Assembly (NCBI GenBank): GCA_006538405.1
Contig: BJKQ01000016.1
Span: 868,001 to 932,000, forward strand
Length of the DNA: 64,000 nucleotides
Reading direction: 5' to 3'
Source: Hansfordia pulvinata
Lineage: Eukaryota > Ascomycota > Sordariomycetes > Xylariales
Part shown: piece by piece, positions 12,349 through 24,893 of the stretch
How the letters are laid out: each line of letters opens with the position of its first letter
Position numbering within the stretch: position 1 is the stretch's first letter
Made by a program: the position numbers and the translations under genes
Notes under the pieces: generated by a model
The model's database searches: none
Told to the model about the DNA's origin: nothing
What the model saw: the letters and a program-made list of their open reading frames with translations, nothing else

Positions 12349-13678
12349 CTACCGGGGGTCGGAAAGGGGGCTTGTCCCGCCCCTCCCTTCCTCGTCCTTC
12401 TCGCCCTTGGCGCTCATCCACCCAGATGTCAACCCCAGAAGAGAGCCGCTGACACAGCCCTTGACGGTGAAGAATACGCAAACCAACCAAATGATAACCA
12501 TGGCAATTGTCAGCATCGTCGACCAGACGCGGAACGGCGACGAATCCAGGAGCTGCCCGAGCTGCACCGCCGTGTGCGTGAACACGCCCTGGCCGAGGAG
12601 GCGTTAGTGACTGGCGCGGCCGACGAGGAACCTGGGTGGTTCGGGTGGGCATGACTTGACTTACCCACGGGAAGACGAGAGACCAACACGACAAGCTGAA
12701 AGCAGCGTATCGGCCCCCTCTCTTGGCGCCGAAGCCCGCGTGGAACAGGCTGGAGACGGTGAATATCCACCAGAAGAAGGCCTGGCCCCAGAGCAGAAGG
12801 CCGGCAAACATGCTGAAGTAGCCTATGGCGGGCTGCGCCTGGGCTGTCAGAAGGACGCCGCTCGGGTGGCGCGCAAAGATGCCCCCGACGACGCTCTGGC
12901 CGAGGGACTGCAGGGCGGAGCTGCCCTGGCTCCAGGGCCCGATGAGGATGGCCTGCTGGTAGGCGAGGGTCAGCGCGGCAGCGCGATCCTCGGCGACCCC
13001 CTCCTGCCTCGGACGGCTGAAGAGACGGCTGAGGAACAGGGCGTCGAGGAAGATGGCGAGGGGGGTGGAGAGCCCGACGAGCAGGTAGGAGACGACGATG
13101 GCGGGGACGCGCAGCTCGTCGGGAATGCTGGCAGACTGGCAAATGGAAGCGCCGGCGGCGGCACACGTCAGGCCGGCGACAACGGGCAGCTGGGAGCTGG
13201 GCAGCAGCTGGTTGGCGCCCGGGGGGTTGATGGTGGCGAAGGAGAAGGGGACGTAGAGGACCGTGAGCAGAGATGCGCCCATGCCAACCCACCAGAGGCT
13301 GTAGGCGGCCAAGCCCCAGCTCTCATGGGCCCCGAGGACGAGGCTCAGCATCTGCACCAGAGACGAGTAGGTGACGGGGATACAGGCCAAGCAGGCCGTC
13401 TCGGAGTTGTCGCTGGTGATGGCGTGCCAGAAGTGCTTGGGGAACAAGGCGGCGCGCAGGGTGTAGAGGGTCAGGAAGGCGAGGAAGGCGACTATGGCAA
13501 CGGCCCACAGCACAATGGCGATGGTGCCCAGGCCGCTGAACTGGTAGTCGAGCTGCCAGAGCGTGACGGCGAGGATGCCGGTGCCCTGCGGGACGAGGAA
13601 CCACAGCGAGGAGAAATTGCGGAGGGCGACGCGGCGCGCCGGCTCGGGGGCGGCGGACGAGACGTCGGAGGGCGGCAT
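12349..13678 (-). CDS. TDT/SLAC1-family transporter (Ssu1/malate type), 2 exons
   Basis: Exons 13678-12665 and 12588-12349 (intron 76 nt, donor GTAAGT, acceptor CCAG) give 417 aa. About ten hydrophobic helices are visible. The first carries the VPQGTGILAV segment expected at the start of a voltage-dependent anion channel/C4-dicarboxylate transporter domain (PF03595 family: yeast Ssu1 sulfite efflux pump, S. pombe Mae1, plant SLAC1). The last helix lies in exon 2, so the intron is certain. The start is the Met of MPPSDVSS; a longer in-frame frame reaches 13906 but is Pro/Arg low complexity. Substrate (sulfite, malate or other anion) cannot be told from sequence. Plasma-membrane location is expected from the family. 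Confidence 0.9.
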
Positions 13679-15284
13679 GGCCTGTCGGCGGGGCGGCCGG
13701 CGCAGACGCCAAGGGATAGGAGATGGACCAAAGGCCGGAGCCGGGGCCGGGGAGGCCGGGGGGCCGGGGGCCCTGAGGCCGGGGCTGAGGGCGGGCCCGG
13801 TGGGAGGTCGTGGACGAGGGTGGGCCCAGAGGGAGATCGTATGTGGACGGGGGCCGGCGCGGAGATCGGCACGGCCGCGCTCGGCGTGGGGATCGGCGAC
13901 GGGCAAGAAGCGGGTGTGATTGTGATGGCGACCAGGCAGCTATTGGCTCAGGCGAGCAGGCGATAAGGGAACGCGACGATGGCGGCCGCCCAAGCAAGGC
14001 CAGGTGCGGACGGCACAGGGGCGATTGCCTTGGTTAAAGGGACGAGGCCGGAGATGCACTTCCACGGAGTTGTCCCTCCCGCCCAGTTTTCATCTCGTAA
14101 TAACAATGCGACGGGCCGCAACGCCGGGCCAACCGGCGGATGGACTCGGAAACGTGCGCGCCGCCGTGCCTACACGACGAGTACTCGTACGCGTACTCCG
14201 CCACTTGTCTCGTTTCTTCTTTCGTGCCTTCCTTGATTACCACCCCTCTCACTTGTGAACAGGTCAGAGATGGACCGGGCTGGTGGGAGAAAAGGACAGC
14301 AGCAGTGGCGGCTCTGGCCGGGGCGTGCTCGCGACCCCGCCCGACTGCGGCAACAGACGAGGTAGCGGCCGTGGGCTGTGAGTTTATCTCATCAGCGTCG
14401 CGTTCCAAGTTAGCGAGACCTCGACGCCAGACCACGAACAATGGGATCATCAGAGACTTTGTCGGGACGGGGCACGCTCCTATTGCCTACCTCGGTCAGA
14501 CACCTCCCGCCCAAGCAATGGTTAAAATTAATTAGGTCAGTGTCAATTGCCCCTCGGTGGAGTGACGTGTCTTGCCCTCGCTTTTGATATATTTGAAGCT
14601 ACAAAGTCTCGTCGAAAGCCGCTTCTGATGAATGTACCGGAAAATAATTGTTTTGAGAAGCCGCGGCGGGCACTGTGCTGGCGGACAGATGCCCCCCAGC
14701 ACACCGGCGCAAGGGCACATTGGCATGCGGTGCTTCGATTGCCCAGCAAGGTGAGCCTCAAAGCATGCAAAATACGCCGTCCTCTTTGCCGATAGCTGGT
14801 CTCTTGGCCTACACCCCCGGAAATCCAGCTGTGTCTACCTACTCTACAGACTGCCAATTGTCTCCCCCGGCAGCCACTTCGCTGGGTCCGTCCGCTCGAA
14901 CGAGACAAGATGACCACCTTCTTTCCGCTATCCGAGACGCCAAGCCGATCAATCGGAAGCTGGCACGAGCTAGCCCTCCGTCACTACGTTGTCGCCCTCT
15001 GATTCAGACTCTGTCCCGTGGGCCTAAGGTCCCCTTCGAGGGCGGGGCCTGCTCGAGTATCATGCCAACCGTTGAAGCTCTTATTAATCTATGATATCTG
15101 GCCATTTCAGATAGACAGATCTCACTGGTTTGCCCCTCTAGCCCATCAGTGCCAGCCGTCATCGGTCTCACCATACAGAATGCCAGACTTATTCGAAATA
15201 GGAGACAAACCGAGACTTCGAGTCGGCGACGCATCCCTCTCTTTACCAGCCCGCCACCGTTTTGGCAGGATCGTCACCTTCTCG
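13679..15284. other. intergenic spacer, no gene recognised
   Basis: 5' region of the transporter gene and 3' region of the 15285-15878 gene. A GAGTACTCGTACGCGTACTC palindromic cluster lies near 14177-14196. No convincing coding region was seen. Confidence 0.5.
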
Positions 15285-15878
15285 CTAAGACTCCAGTCTC
15301 ATTCCCGCCACAACTCGCGTTTCCATGGTGAAGGTCGCCAAAATTCCGTCCTTGTCGTAAAGCCCAAGTTGGAAATGGCCTGGGATGATACCTGTGCCGC
15401 TCTTTTCGAAAGAAGACCACAACCGGATAAACTTTAACGACATTTCTCGCCAGTGGTATCTGTGCAAGCGGGGGCGGAGTCGACCGGTCGGACTGATTGT
15501 GAACTTCCATTCGAGTGCCGTACCTTCGCCCCCTATGCCGTCGTGTTGGGAGCTTTTCACGCGCAGACCGCTGCCTTGACCGACCTGGGTGGCGTGTTGA
15601 TTCTTGACTAGAATTCGTCGTTCTTCTGCTTCGGGAATTGGGGACTGGCCGGTGGGCCACCCCAGGCCGTTGCCATTCTCTACCAAGGCAAACCGCTCTT
15701 TCTCCGTAACCGCCACCCCCTCCGCATTGGCCAAGTTCTCTAGTCTGTGGCTTCGCTGAATTCTCTTCTTCCAGCTGTAGCTGTCTTGCAGGCCCCTGCT
15801 ATTCACCGCCCCGATGAGCGGGATGAACAGCTGGACAGCCAGAAGAAGCACCCAGGGTGTTGCGTTCTTTAAAATCAT
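15285..15878 (-). CDS. secreted or membrane-anchored unknown protein, 197 aa
   Basis: Single exon. The frame is open further upstream to 16130, but the Met at 15878 is followed at once by a strong hydrophobic segment (WVLLLAVQLFIPLIGAV) that fits a signal peptide, so I chose it. The mature part is basic, contains a SWKKRIQRSHR stretch (possible dibasic processing), has few cysteines, and ends in a strand-rich segment (HFQLGLYDKDGILATF). I do not recognise a family. Its short length, predicted export and isolation make a lineage-specific secreted protein possible, but a non-coding open frame cannot be excluded. Confidence 0.5.
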   Translation of the reverse strand: MILKNATPWVLLLAVQLFIPLIGAVNSRGLQDSYSWKKRIQRSHRLENLANAEGVAVTEKERFALVENGNGLGWPTGQSPIPEAEERRILVKNQHATQVGQGSGLRVKSSQHDGIGGEGTALEWKFTISPTGRLRPRLHRYHWREMSLKFIRLWSSFEKSGTGIIPGHFQLGLYDKDGILATFTMETRVVAGMRLES

Positions 15879-17043
15879 GCCGAATAGCTTGTGAGGGTCG
15901 GGAAAAGCTTGGCAATAAATGGCTTTGTGATCCAAAGAAACACTGCCCGATGGTCGACACTTCAAAGCCCCCACCCACGAAGAGCCAGGAGCGAGGAAAT
16001 CAGGTTTAAATGTAGAAACCGGCCGCGCCATCACTACTGACAGGCGAGAAGTTGCCCGGCCGCTTGCGACTTGCCTCCCGGATGCCAGTGCTTGCGGGCT
16101 ACCAATGTCAGCAAGAACAGGCAACAACATGACAGGTGGCGGGTAAGCCGCAGTACTGGACCCTCTGAACCTCTGCCGAGGGGTGTTACGGCGGATCGAC
16201 GTGGTGATCTGACTCAGATGGTCTGCTTTGGGACCTGATCAACTACTATCCCCATGTGAGATTCAAAAACCATGCAATAACTACCACACGGGACCGCTTT
16301 GGGGCTATGTCACTGGGAAGGGGCACCGCGATCGAGCCGTCTCGCTCGGCGGCCGTGGCGAACAGCACATCTAAGCATTGCCTCAGACCGAGCCGGAAAA
16401 CAATGGAAAATCTGCCCGTGCCTAGACAACAGCCTCTAGATCGCGATTGCTATGTTTGACCCCACGTCTCCTTGTCTTTAGGGTGTGATTGCCGCATTGT
16501 CTCTTTTCGTTCCCAGCACACACGCCCCCAGGACCATGCTACCCAGCACGGCTTACTGAAATCTTGCCTCCGACGTCAGCTTGCCACAAGAGACCAATAC
16601 CTAGTAACACAATTGGGGGAGGGATATTGATGAATCTGACTGGACGAGGGTGTGCTGAGTCGTCTTGATCCAACCCACAGCGCGACATGAGTTCGGATTC
16701 GACAGAGTCATCGAGGTCTGAAAACTGATACAGTGCATATATCTCAGCACGGCATTGGGACCAGTGGCTTTAGAAGCAGTGTCCACCCAGGCGCCACATC
16801 GCGTAAATGACCTTTGTACCTGTAGGTCGTCTCTGCGGCACATCACCGCGCAGAGTACGAGGTTCTACTCGACGCTTCGACCGGCCGATTTCTACTCGAC
16901 GCGACTTCAATGTTTGTCGCGTCTGCAATTCGACCCGGCTCTGCGAGTCGGGACGGTGACGTCGATAGATTCGCCTCCACCGCCGTCAGCAGCCCGGGCT
17001 ACCCTTTGCATCACAAACACGCGTGACCATCACCACCGCCGGC
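15879..17043. other. intergenic spacer with divergent promoters
   Basis: Divergent 5' regions of the 197-aa protein gene and the RecQ gene. A 12-bp direct repeat TCTACTCGACGC occurs twice near 16864-16912, about 100-180 nt before the RecQ start. Nothing else was recognised. Confidence 0.5.
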
Positions 17044-19487
17044 ATGGACGACTACGACTCGGGAGATGACCTGTTTGATGGCGAGGATGTCAGTGCCCTT
17101 CTTGACGCCAATCCTGCCAAGCGCCCGCACGCAGCCCTCAACGACTCGCCTCGCGACGGCGGGCCCTCCAAGAAGGCAAGGACCGACCATGAGTCCCTAG
17201 CCCGTGGCATCCTCAAAGACAAGTTTGGCTATGATGACTTCCGCCATGAACAGCGCGGCGCCATCAACTCGGTTCTCGCCGGCGACAACACCCTCGTCAT
17301 CTTCCCCACCGGCGCTGGTAAATCGCTGTGTTACCAGGTGATTGCAACCACTGCCCAAACCCAGGTCGTGCTGCACGCAGGTAGCTGATTTGGTTTTCGG
17401 CGGCGGGCTGACGGTGTCCAGATCCCCGCCGTGGCCTTTGAAGTCATCGACAACCAGAGCGGTAGTGCCCGCGATCAAGGCTCCGGCGTCTCCGTCATCG
17501 TCTCCCCCTTGATCGCCCTGATGAAGGATCAGGTCGACGCCCTCAAGCGCAAGGGCATCCCCGCCGAGTGCCTTGACTCGACTAAGACGTACGAGCAACA
17601 GAAAGAAATCAGCGCCTCCATGCACGAAGGCCGACTCCGCATGCTTTACTGTGCCCCCGAACGCCTGAACAACGAGGGCTTCGTGGAGTCAATCAAACGA
17701 GTCAGGGGCGGCGTCCGCCTGGTCGGCATTGACGAGGCGCACTGCATTTCCGAATGGGGCCACTCCTTCAGGCCCGACTACCTCAAGGTGGCCCGTTTTG
17801 CCGAGGAGGTCCGGGCGGAAAGAGTCGTATGCCTCACGGCCACGGCCACTCCGCGTGTAGCCCAGGATATCTGCAAAGCCTTCAACATCAGGCCATCCAA
17901 CGTGTACCGCACATCACCATACCGTCCGAACCTTCAGCTCCTCGCAGAGTCGACCGCGACCATCAAAGACAAGTTCCCCAAACTTTTCGCCTTCCTCAGG
18001 GCACATCCTGGCTCGACATTGGTCTATGTGACTTTGCAGAAGCAAGCGGAAACGCTTGCCCAGAAATTGCGAACCCAAGGCTTAGACGCCGTTGCTTTCC
18101 ATGCCGGGCTCAAGATCGAGGAGAAGTCGAAGGTGCAGGACGACTTCATGGCCGGCAAAATTCGCATTGTCGTAGCCACAATTGCCTTCGGCATGGGCAT
18201 CGACAAGGCCGATATTCGCAGCATCGTCCATTTCGACCTCTCTTCCACTGTCGAGGAGTACAGCCAGCAAATCGGCCGTGCTGGAAGAGACGGGGCAAAA
18301 TCACACTGCATGTTTTTCATTTGCCCAGAAGACTTTTACCTGCGGGAGAATTTCGCCAGGGGTGACCTCCCCTCTCTCCAGTCTACCAAAGAGCTCCTGC
18401 GCGACATCTTCAGCCAGGAGATCCTCGACACGCCCAACGGTCAAGTCTTCAAGCTGAACACCTATCAGCTCACACAGGACTACGACATCCGCCAGAGCCC
18501 GCTAAGCATTCTGTTGGCGACGCTGGAGCTGCGATTTGGCTTCTTCCGCGCCATCACTCCCGAGTACAGCTCCTACAAGTTCGAGGCCCTGCCTCTTTAC
18601 TACGGCCTGGCCAAGTCAGACAAGTCGCGCGAGGGGCAACTGGTGCACTCCAACGCGAAAAAGGCCGTCAAGCTGTTCGACATTGACGTGAATGCCGTCT
18701 CGCGTTCGGCGGGAGTCATGCGCAACGACCTGGTGCGCAAGCTCAACGAGATGCACGACATGGGCGCAATCGTGCTCAAGGCGAGCGGGGTCCAGCCCAA
18801 GTATCGCGTGCTGAAGCCCCTGCCCGCCAACAGGGAGGAAATCGACAACGTCGCTGAGAAGCTCTACGCGGACATGGAGTCACGCGAGCAGGACGCGCTG
18901 GGTCGGGTGACGCAGGTGTCGGATCTGATCACCGGCGCCAAATGTTTTGCGCTTGCGCTCGCGCAGCACTTTGGCATGGGCTTGCCAGAAGGCAAGACGC
19001 AGTGCGGGCACTGCACGTTCTGCATCCACAAAAAAGCAGTAACGCTGCCCCCGAAGCCGTCCCGCCCGACAGACGTGACAGGTATTACCAAAATCCTCGA
19101 GGCCTGCGACGCCCGGGACGACCCGCGCTTCCTGGCTCGCGTGGCCTTTGGGATCAAGAGCCCGCGTGTCACGAAGCTGAAGCTGGACAAGTCGCCCGTC
19201 TTTGCGTCTCTGGAAGACCACGACTTTCAGGTATGTATTTCAATGGCGAGGCCCCCCTTCCCGACCTCCCTGCCCTTCCCTCTGGCCAAATCATACGAGA
19301 ACTGACATCTGGATAGTCTCTTATCAAAGAATTCACCCAGGCATGCCAGGATGCAGGGTGGTCTCGCGGGGAGGAGGCGCCCGTGGCCAAGTCCAAGCCT
19401 CCTAGCGGCGCATCGACTGGAGCCAGAGGCGGCGGCGGTCGAGGCAGAGGCCAGACACGCGGAGGCAGGGTTGCACGAGGTCGGTGA
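17044..19487 (+). CDS. RecQ-family ATP-dependent DNA helicase, 3 exons
   Basis: Exons 17044-17337, 17422-19230 and 19317-19487 give 757 aa; introns are 84 and 86 nt, all junctions phase 0. After an acidic N-terminus with a KRPHAAL and KKAR basic patch, residues about 65-420 form a superfamily 2 helicase core. Walker A is PTGAGKSLCYQ (88-98, intron 1 directly after it), the DEAH box with the RecQ-type HCISEWGHSFRPDY follows (about 202), and motif VI is QIGRAGRDG (about 380). A RecQ zinc-binding signature is present (KC near 605, then C-GHC-TFC near 626). No HRDC domain is visible. The C-terminus is an RGG-rich tail. The family unwinds 3'-tailed and structured DNA in recombination and fork repair. 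It is much shorter than Sgs1/QDE-3 and resembles the short fungal RecQ class. Confidence 0.95.
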
Positions 19488-20192
19488 TTCTCCACACATG
19501 GTGTAGGCACCCGCAAGCTGGGTATTCCGAATTCGCGTGGGCCTATGGGCAAGCCTGGTGCCCCAAGAGCGTGGTGGGAGCAGCCAGTGTACGCCGGCAT
19601 GGCATGTTGGCTTGTCTCATGGTTGAGTGGTCACTTTATCCGGCTGGCCAAGGCAGAACCGCATGCTTCATGCGATTGTTTTGATATGTGAACGGTCACG
19701 GTTTTCAACCTATTAGACAGCTATGGCGTATTCTGGAAGGATTATAGATTGTACAAAAGCATCGCCTCGAGGCCGCGGGTACTGGGCTATCTTCTGCATG
19801 TACAACACCTGCCGTCATGACCCCATCCTGGTGGAATTCCATCTCATGCCTCCCAAGTCTCGGACAGTCGCCCGCCGTTCCGAGCGCTATGGCCCGGCAT
19901 GGCGCGCACGATGCTGTCGCCCGTGTCCACGCATCAAGTGACGCACGAATGATGCTGTCATGCGAATCAAGTGCTTGACCGAAATGGGTCTGTGATCTGT
20001 CACGTTTAATCAGTTGGGTTCGGACCGCCGATCGTGGAAGGACACATCCTCGAAATATCAGGCAATGAATTGAGTGCCATCGGCCCCTGGTGACTTCAAT
20101 CACCGAAAGCCAGAAGAAATCCGCATTAAAAATTATGAAGTCAACGCTATGAGTATTTTGCCGTGAGTCATGCCGCCGTGTACCCGTGATAA
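19488..20192. other. convergent intergenic spacer
   Basis: The RecQ gene and the methyltransferase gene converge here, so it should contain both 3' untranslated regions. No other gene was recognised. Confidence 0.5.
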
Positions 20193-21234
20193 CTATGCCC
20201 TGTAAACGCCAAACCTCATGCCCTTGATCGTACTGTTTGGACCCTTCGTCCCAGGTGTGTGCAAAATGTCCATTTCCGTCCTCCAAGATGTCCCCGTCTG
20301 CCGCCCTGCCTCATTCCATAACTCCTGCCACGTATCGGCATCGTGCAGATATCGTGTGCGGCTCCGCTGAGTCTTGTCTCCCGGTGCAACCGTTCCGACC
20401 TGAGAGCCGAAGATCATGACATTGGGGTCGTCGTCTCTGAGCAGTTGAATCATGCGCTTTGCAGCTCGGAGCTGGAGATCCCAGGTGAAAAGGTGGAAGA
20501 AGCGACTCGCGTGGATGATGTTGATGCTGCCGTCCAGAGATTTCAACGACCGGTCCAGGTGCTCTTGGTCGCCTTCGTCGCTCTCGCTATCCTCGGCAAG
20601 GACATCGCCAGGAATGAAGGTGGCCTTCATCTTGTTGCGGTCTCTGAAAAGTTCGTAGCCCATGTCGAAGAAGCCGGGCTCGATGTCCACGCCGTACAAT
20701 TTGTCCGAGTCGACACCTTCGGCCGCGAGCTGGCGAAGCGTCTGTCCCACGCAGCAGCCAATGTCGAGGAACCGGGTGAAGGATTTCCGGTTCAAGAGTC
20801 GGGAGCGCGCGGCCTCGTAGCGCCGATCAGATATGTGCAGGGAAAGAAAGCGGAAGTGGCCAACACAGGTGAATGGGTACAGACGCCACAGTTTATCGCG
20901 CTACCCAGCATCAGTCAGTATATCTATGTGTGCCAGAATCGCCCTCGGCGTTGCACAAGGTGCCTGAAGTGAGCGAGGTAGCTGGGAAAGGAGGGGCATA
21001 CCATGCGGTGAACGTGGTCGTCGTACTCCTTTCTCCGGATGCCGCTGTATGTTTCGAGGAGTTTCCTGGCAGGCTCGACGTCCGCGGGATGGCGTCAAGA
21101 TAGACGTTATTGCCCAGATGGGCATCGGCGTCGATACTCTGTGAACGGGACTTTGAGGCGGCCAGGTCGGATATAGAGGACTTTGAAAGCTTGCGGAAGC
21201 GATGGAAGCCTTCTACCAGCGTTGTGCTTCCCAT
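20193..21234 (-). CDS. SAM-dependent methyltransferase, 2 exons, one-base frameshift
   Basis: Exon 1 is 21234-21002 and exon 2 is 20900-20193 (intron 101 nt, donor GTATGC, acceptor GTAG). Exon 2 encodes motif I (FLDIGCCVGQTL), an acidic YGVDIEPGFF motif II, HLFTWD, an ..IFGSQVG.V segment and a C-terminal MRFGVYRA. This is the typical order of a large fungal family of small class I methyltransferases. Exon 1 reads NNVYLDAIP in one frame, then DVEPARKLLETYSGIRRKEY in another. The switch falls at a run of three G at 21086-21088 (C on the coding strand); one more C would rejoin the frames, and exon 1 would then be exactly 78 codons. With the intact frame the protein would be 313 aa. A Met 38 codons upstream (21348) is an alternative start. 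Substrate is unknown. It could be a real pseudogene or an assembly error. Confidence 0.8.
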
Positions 21235-24200
21235 CTTTCGCGAGCAGAGGCGCGAAGAAGGCGGCGACACATAAGGAGAGCTGGCGGGGTCGGAGTGAGG
21301 GTCAATGACAAAAGCCCGGGCCCGCGAGGAGTCGATCGCGGAGCCCATGGTGGACGCGACCCAGGCAGTTGAAAGAGGTGCCGGGGCGCTATCCAGGAGA
21401 GGGTGGAAGCCGGCGGACCGCACCACGTGTCTCACGCGTGGGCGAGGGCGCACGGATGTGAAGCTTATGCGGGACAAGCAGACTAGCGAGTTCGGGACAA
21501 ACGCTAGGGGGCGATCGAGAGCAGTAGATTTGGCGGCTGAGACGGGGTTGAGCAGGGCGAGACCGCGTGGGCGAGGCAGCACATGGAAATCGCGTGGGCG
21601 ACAAGGGCGTGGAGAGACACGGCCAGGGCGGAGGGCGGGTTGGTCTTGGATATCAGGGATCGATCAAGTCGGCAGCCACGCGACAACGAGATGTTGCGGA
21701 CGAATGGAGGGAGGCAGGGAGAGGGGAGTGGAGGATTTGGGTGAATGGGGGTAAAGAGGGGAAGGGTGGTTATGAGGGCGTGGGTTACGCTCGAGAAACA
21801 GCCTTCAAGAGGTGCGGCAACGAGGAGCAGTGACGAGTATAGATCATTACGTAGGTCAGCAGTAAGTAGGGGTGGCGAGCAGGTGGGATGCGGAGGGATT
21901 GGGGGGCGTGGAATGATTCCGCGGCGTGCTGCAAAGGCGATCATGGGTGCTTGTCGAGATCCATGCCCATGTCAACGCCCATGTCCATGCAGTCGTTGCA
22001 GGCGTCGATAGACTGGTCCTGCGGCGACCTCAAGAACGGGGTCTTGAATATCACTGGTGTTTGGGCGTGATCGGATCGTCGCGGATACCGGGAAAGTTGT
22101 AGAGACGCGAGAGGGACTGCTCCGTTCGTCCGCCCTCGCGGGCAGGAAAGGCCGTTCTTGACAAACGCCCGTCACGAGGCTCTTGTCCAGCGCGAGTAAT
22201 TGCCCGCAACTTCCGGCAATGAAGGAACAGCCTGGCCTAAGGTAGGCCCCTGCGGTAGGTGACAAGAGCCGAGCAGCCCAGGGCAGCTCTCGCTCGGTTG
22301 CAGTGGGAGGTAACCTCACACCACATCCAACGTGTGATTGGAAAGCAACCTTGGAAGTAAGGGGTAGGAGAGGTACCCGACAGATCTGGCCTGCCCGATT
22401 CGGCGGGATGCCCAGAGCTGGGAGATCCGGATTCCGCATCGCGCGCCTGCAACCTGTGTGTACTCGTACTTTTACAAGTATCGGCAGAGGTTCCTTCCCG
22501 TCGGCGAATACGAGCAGTTTCCCATCATAACTGCTGTGCATTGGAGGCAGAATTAGTGCCTTGCTTAAGTAGGAGGTACCTACATCTGCGCCAGGTGCCT
22601 GACTACCTATGTACCTTGCTGGGTCTCTTCACCGTATCTACGTCCGCCTGTGCAGCCCGCACTGGTCCTACAGCCTCGAGTACATGAATGCATTGGATCG
22701 GATGTTGAGTCCCTTAATGCAGGTACTGTAGACATGCGAGGCTGAGGCCTGGGAATGAGCACTGTTGGTCTGCTTCCATCCATGTGAGCAGGCAATCATC
22801 TATGACGCGAGATGGTCCTTGAATCGAACGTTGCAGGGTCCAGACTCCAACTTTTCCACCTTCGCAGGCTTGCATCCTGCACACGACAGCTAATAACTGG
22901 AAGTTGCTGCCGGCTGGAGGTGCGCTGGAGATGGATTAGGTACCTACCTCCTTACCTATACCTGAACCTAGCCTGGTTTGAGTGAAGCCCGGGCCCGATG
23001 GGCGACTGTGCCAGCCCTGGAGCAGCATTGATCAGGATCCCTCTGTTTCCGATCCATGCTGCCGCGGAGATGTCGCCAGATTGTGTTTATGATAATCTCA
23101 AGATGTTCATGGGTGAGCCCGGTGGAGTGCGGGTGTGCCACAAGAAGTATGGCCACTTGCACTCCGGAACTCGGGTATGGATGCACGCAGGTCGTCCCTG
23201 GGGTATTCGTACCTACATGTAATGAGCCTACCTAAGGTACCTAACTTACCAGGAAGGTCCAGCCCTCGCATACCTTGGACATTCGCCAGCGACAACTGGC
23301 CGCTCTCTTCCTGATGTTGATCCGAACGACAAGTCGTGAAGAGATAAAAAAGAAAAATTCCATCTCACACTCATTGAATACAAGGTGGTTCTATTGATAC
23401 GTGCTTGGTTGAAGTTTAAAGCCAAGTACCCCTCCTGTCCTCCATTTGAGTGCAGACACAGCCATGAAAAGGTACTTCCAAGCAGATACGAGTACATGTA
23501 CGGGTACATCAGCCCCTGCACGCACAGACGGCCCCCACTGCCACGCGAGAGAGCAACGCCGACGGGGCACTTGGGGAGCCACTCCAGGACGGTTCGGAGT
23601 GCTCATACAGGGCAGGTTCGCCCTAGATGTGCACGACGCGGCCTTCACAGGGCTCATCCCTTGGCCCGCGTTCGCACTATTGACATCCTAACCGCTTCCA
23701 GATGTCAGATCTTCCTGTGCCTCCTCGCCATTTCCACCTCCAATTTGAATTTGAGCCCTACGAGTGCCCTCGGCAACTGTTCGTCAGCTTCCTTTTCATC
23801 ACCGCGGCCATCCACCACCATCCTCGTGATTACCAGCCAGATGATGACGCCTTTGCAGCGCCAGGCTTCTCATTCACACTGCTACCCCCTTCACCTGTGC
23901 GCTTCTCCCCATATCAGTGCCACACCACGCGTTCACTGAGACTAATAAGCAGCTTGCCCACAGCTCGCCTGTTGCGAGGCCGCCCTCGGGAACACCGGCA
24001 ATACGCGCACGAGGCCTGAGGTTAAGCCGGCACCAGGATCTAGGCTTGAGATCGTCCACGACTTTGAAGCCCAGTGCCGGCGCGCCATCCCACTAGTCCT
24101 CCGTCGGATCACCCGTTAGGGGCACGCCAGCACCGGCCGGCATGGCTGCCCGTCGTCTTTCGCAATCTGGGGCCACATTCTCCCCCAATTCGTCTTCTGC

Positions 24201-24893
24201 ATTTTCGCTCCAATCACTTATTACCGCCCGCAGGTACGAGTATAGCCATGTGAATGTGAATGGTCTCGGCCGCCAACGAGCACGACAAAGCCATGTCTAG
24301 CTGTCAACGGGCTGAAACATGGAAGAGAATGCCCCCCCTGCCGATCCCCGTACGCGTAGCCATCACGCCGACGCTTCCACCACTTCTTTCTGTCTTGATT
24401 CGACACGTCATATTCGCGCCGGGTCAACTCGATTGAATCAGCCGCCCCTGGCAAGCCCGGGGCATGATGGCCGCCAGGTTTCCAGCGCTCCCGCCATTAC
24501 GCCATCCAAGGAACCCACGAAGAGATTGATGAGTCCACGAGTAGGCCCATGGTTGATCCCCCACAAGCACTCGTACGAGTACACCGACCTCAACTGCAGC
24601 GGGGCTTGCCCAGAAAACTGCGAATACTGGGGGCCAGTACTCGTTTGCCTCATAGTCCTGCCGATATACGAGTGCGGACTGTCTACGAGTGCGGACTGCC
24701 TGCGGAATCATCCCGTCGCCAATTCTGTCCTTCGGACCCAGCTGTCGGTGCCAAGATGACCAGCATTCGCTTCCTCACGTACCAGGGGCAGGATGGCCCC
24801 CGTCAACGTGCTGTCATAATCACGCCTTACTGTTGCATGGTAGCGTGGCGCTGGCTCCGTGTCTGCTCGTCTTCTCGCGCTCCGACCCATCGG
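21235..24893. other. 3.7-kb spacer, no gene recognised
   Basis: 5' region of the methyltransferase and 3' region of the 24894-27812 gene. It contains AGGTACCTA motifs (near 22572, 22939 and 23237), several TACTCGTAC-type motifs (near 22460, 24235 and 24574), triple GCCCATGTC units near 21965-21990, and a 17-bp duplication. The open frames have no recognisable domain. Confidence 0.5.
24667..24700. repeat. 17-bp direct duplication
   Basis: TACGAGTGCGGACTGTC is followed immediately by TACGAGTGCGGACTGCC. The unit begins with a TACGAGT core that recurs throughout the spacers. Confidence 0.8.

Noticed and set aside
12656..13966. 436-codon plus-strand open frame
   Set aside because: It is fully antisense to the TDT transporter gene, whose frame encodes clear membrane helices; the antisense product is Gly/Glu/Arg low complexity and arises from GC-rich codon bias.
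10820..21234. secondary-metabolite cluster around the transporter, methyltransferase and membrane protein
   Set aside because: No synthase, cytochrome P450 or pathway regulator is present, and a RecQ housekeeping-type gene lies between them.
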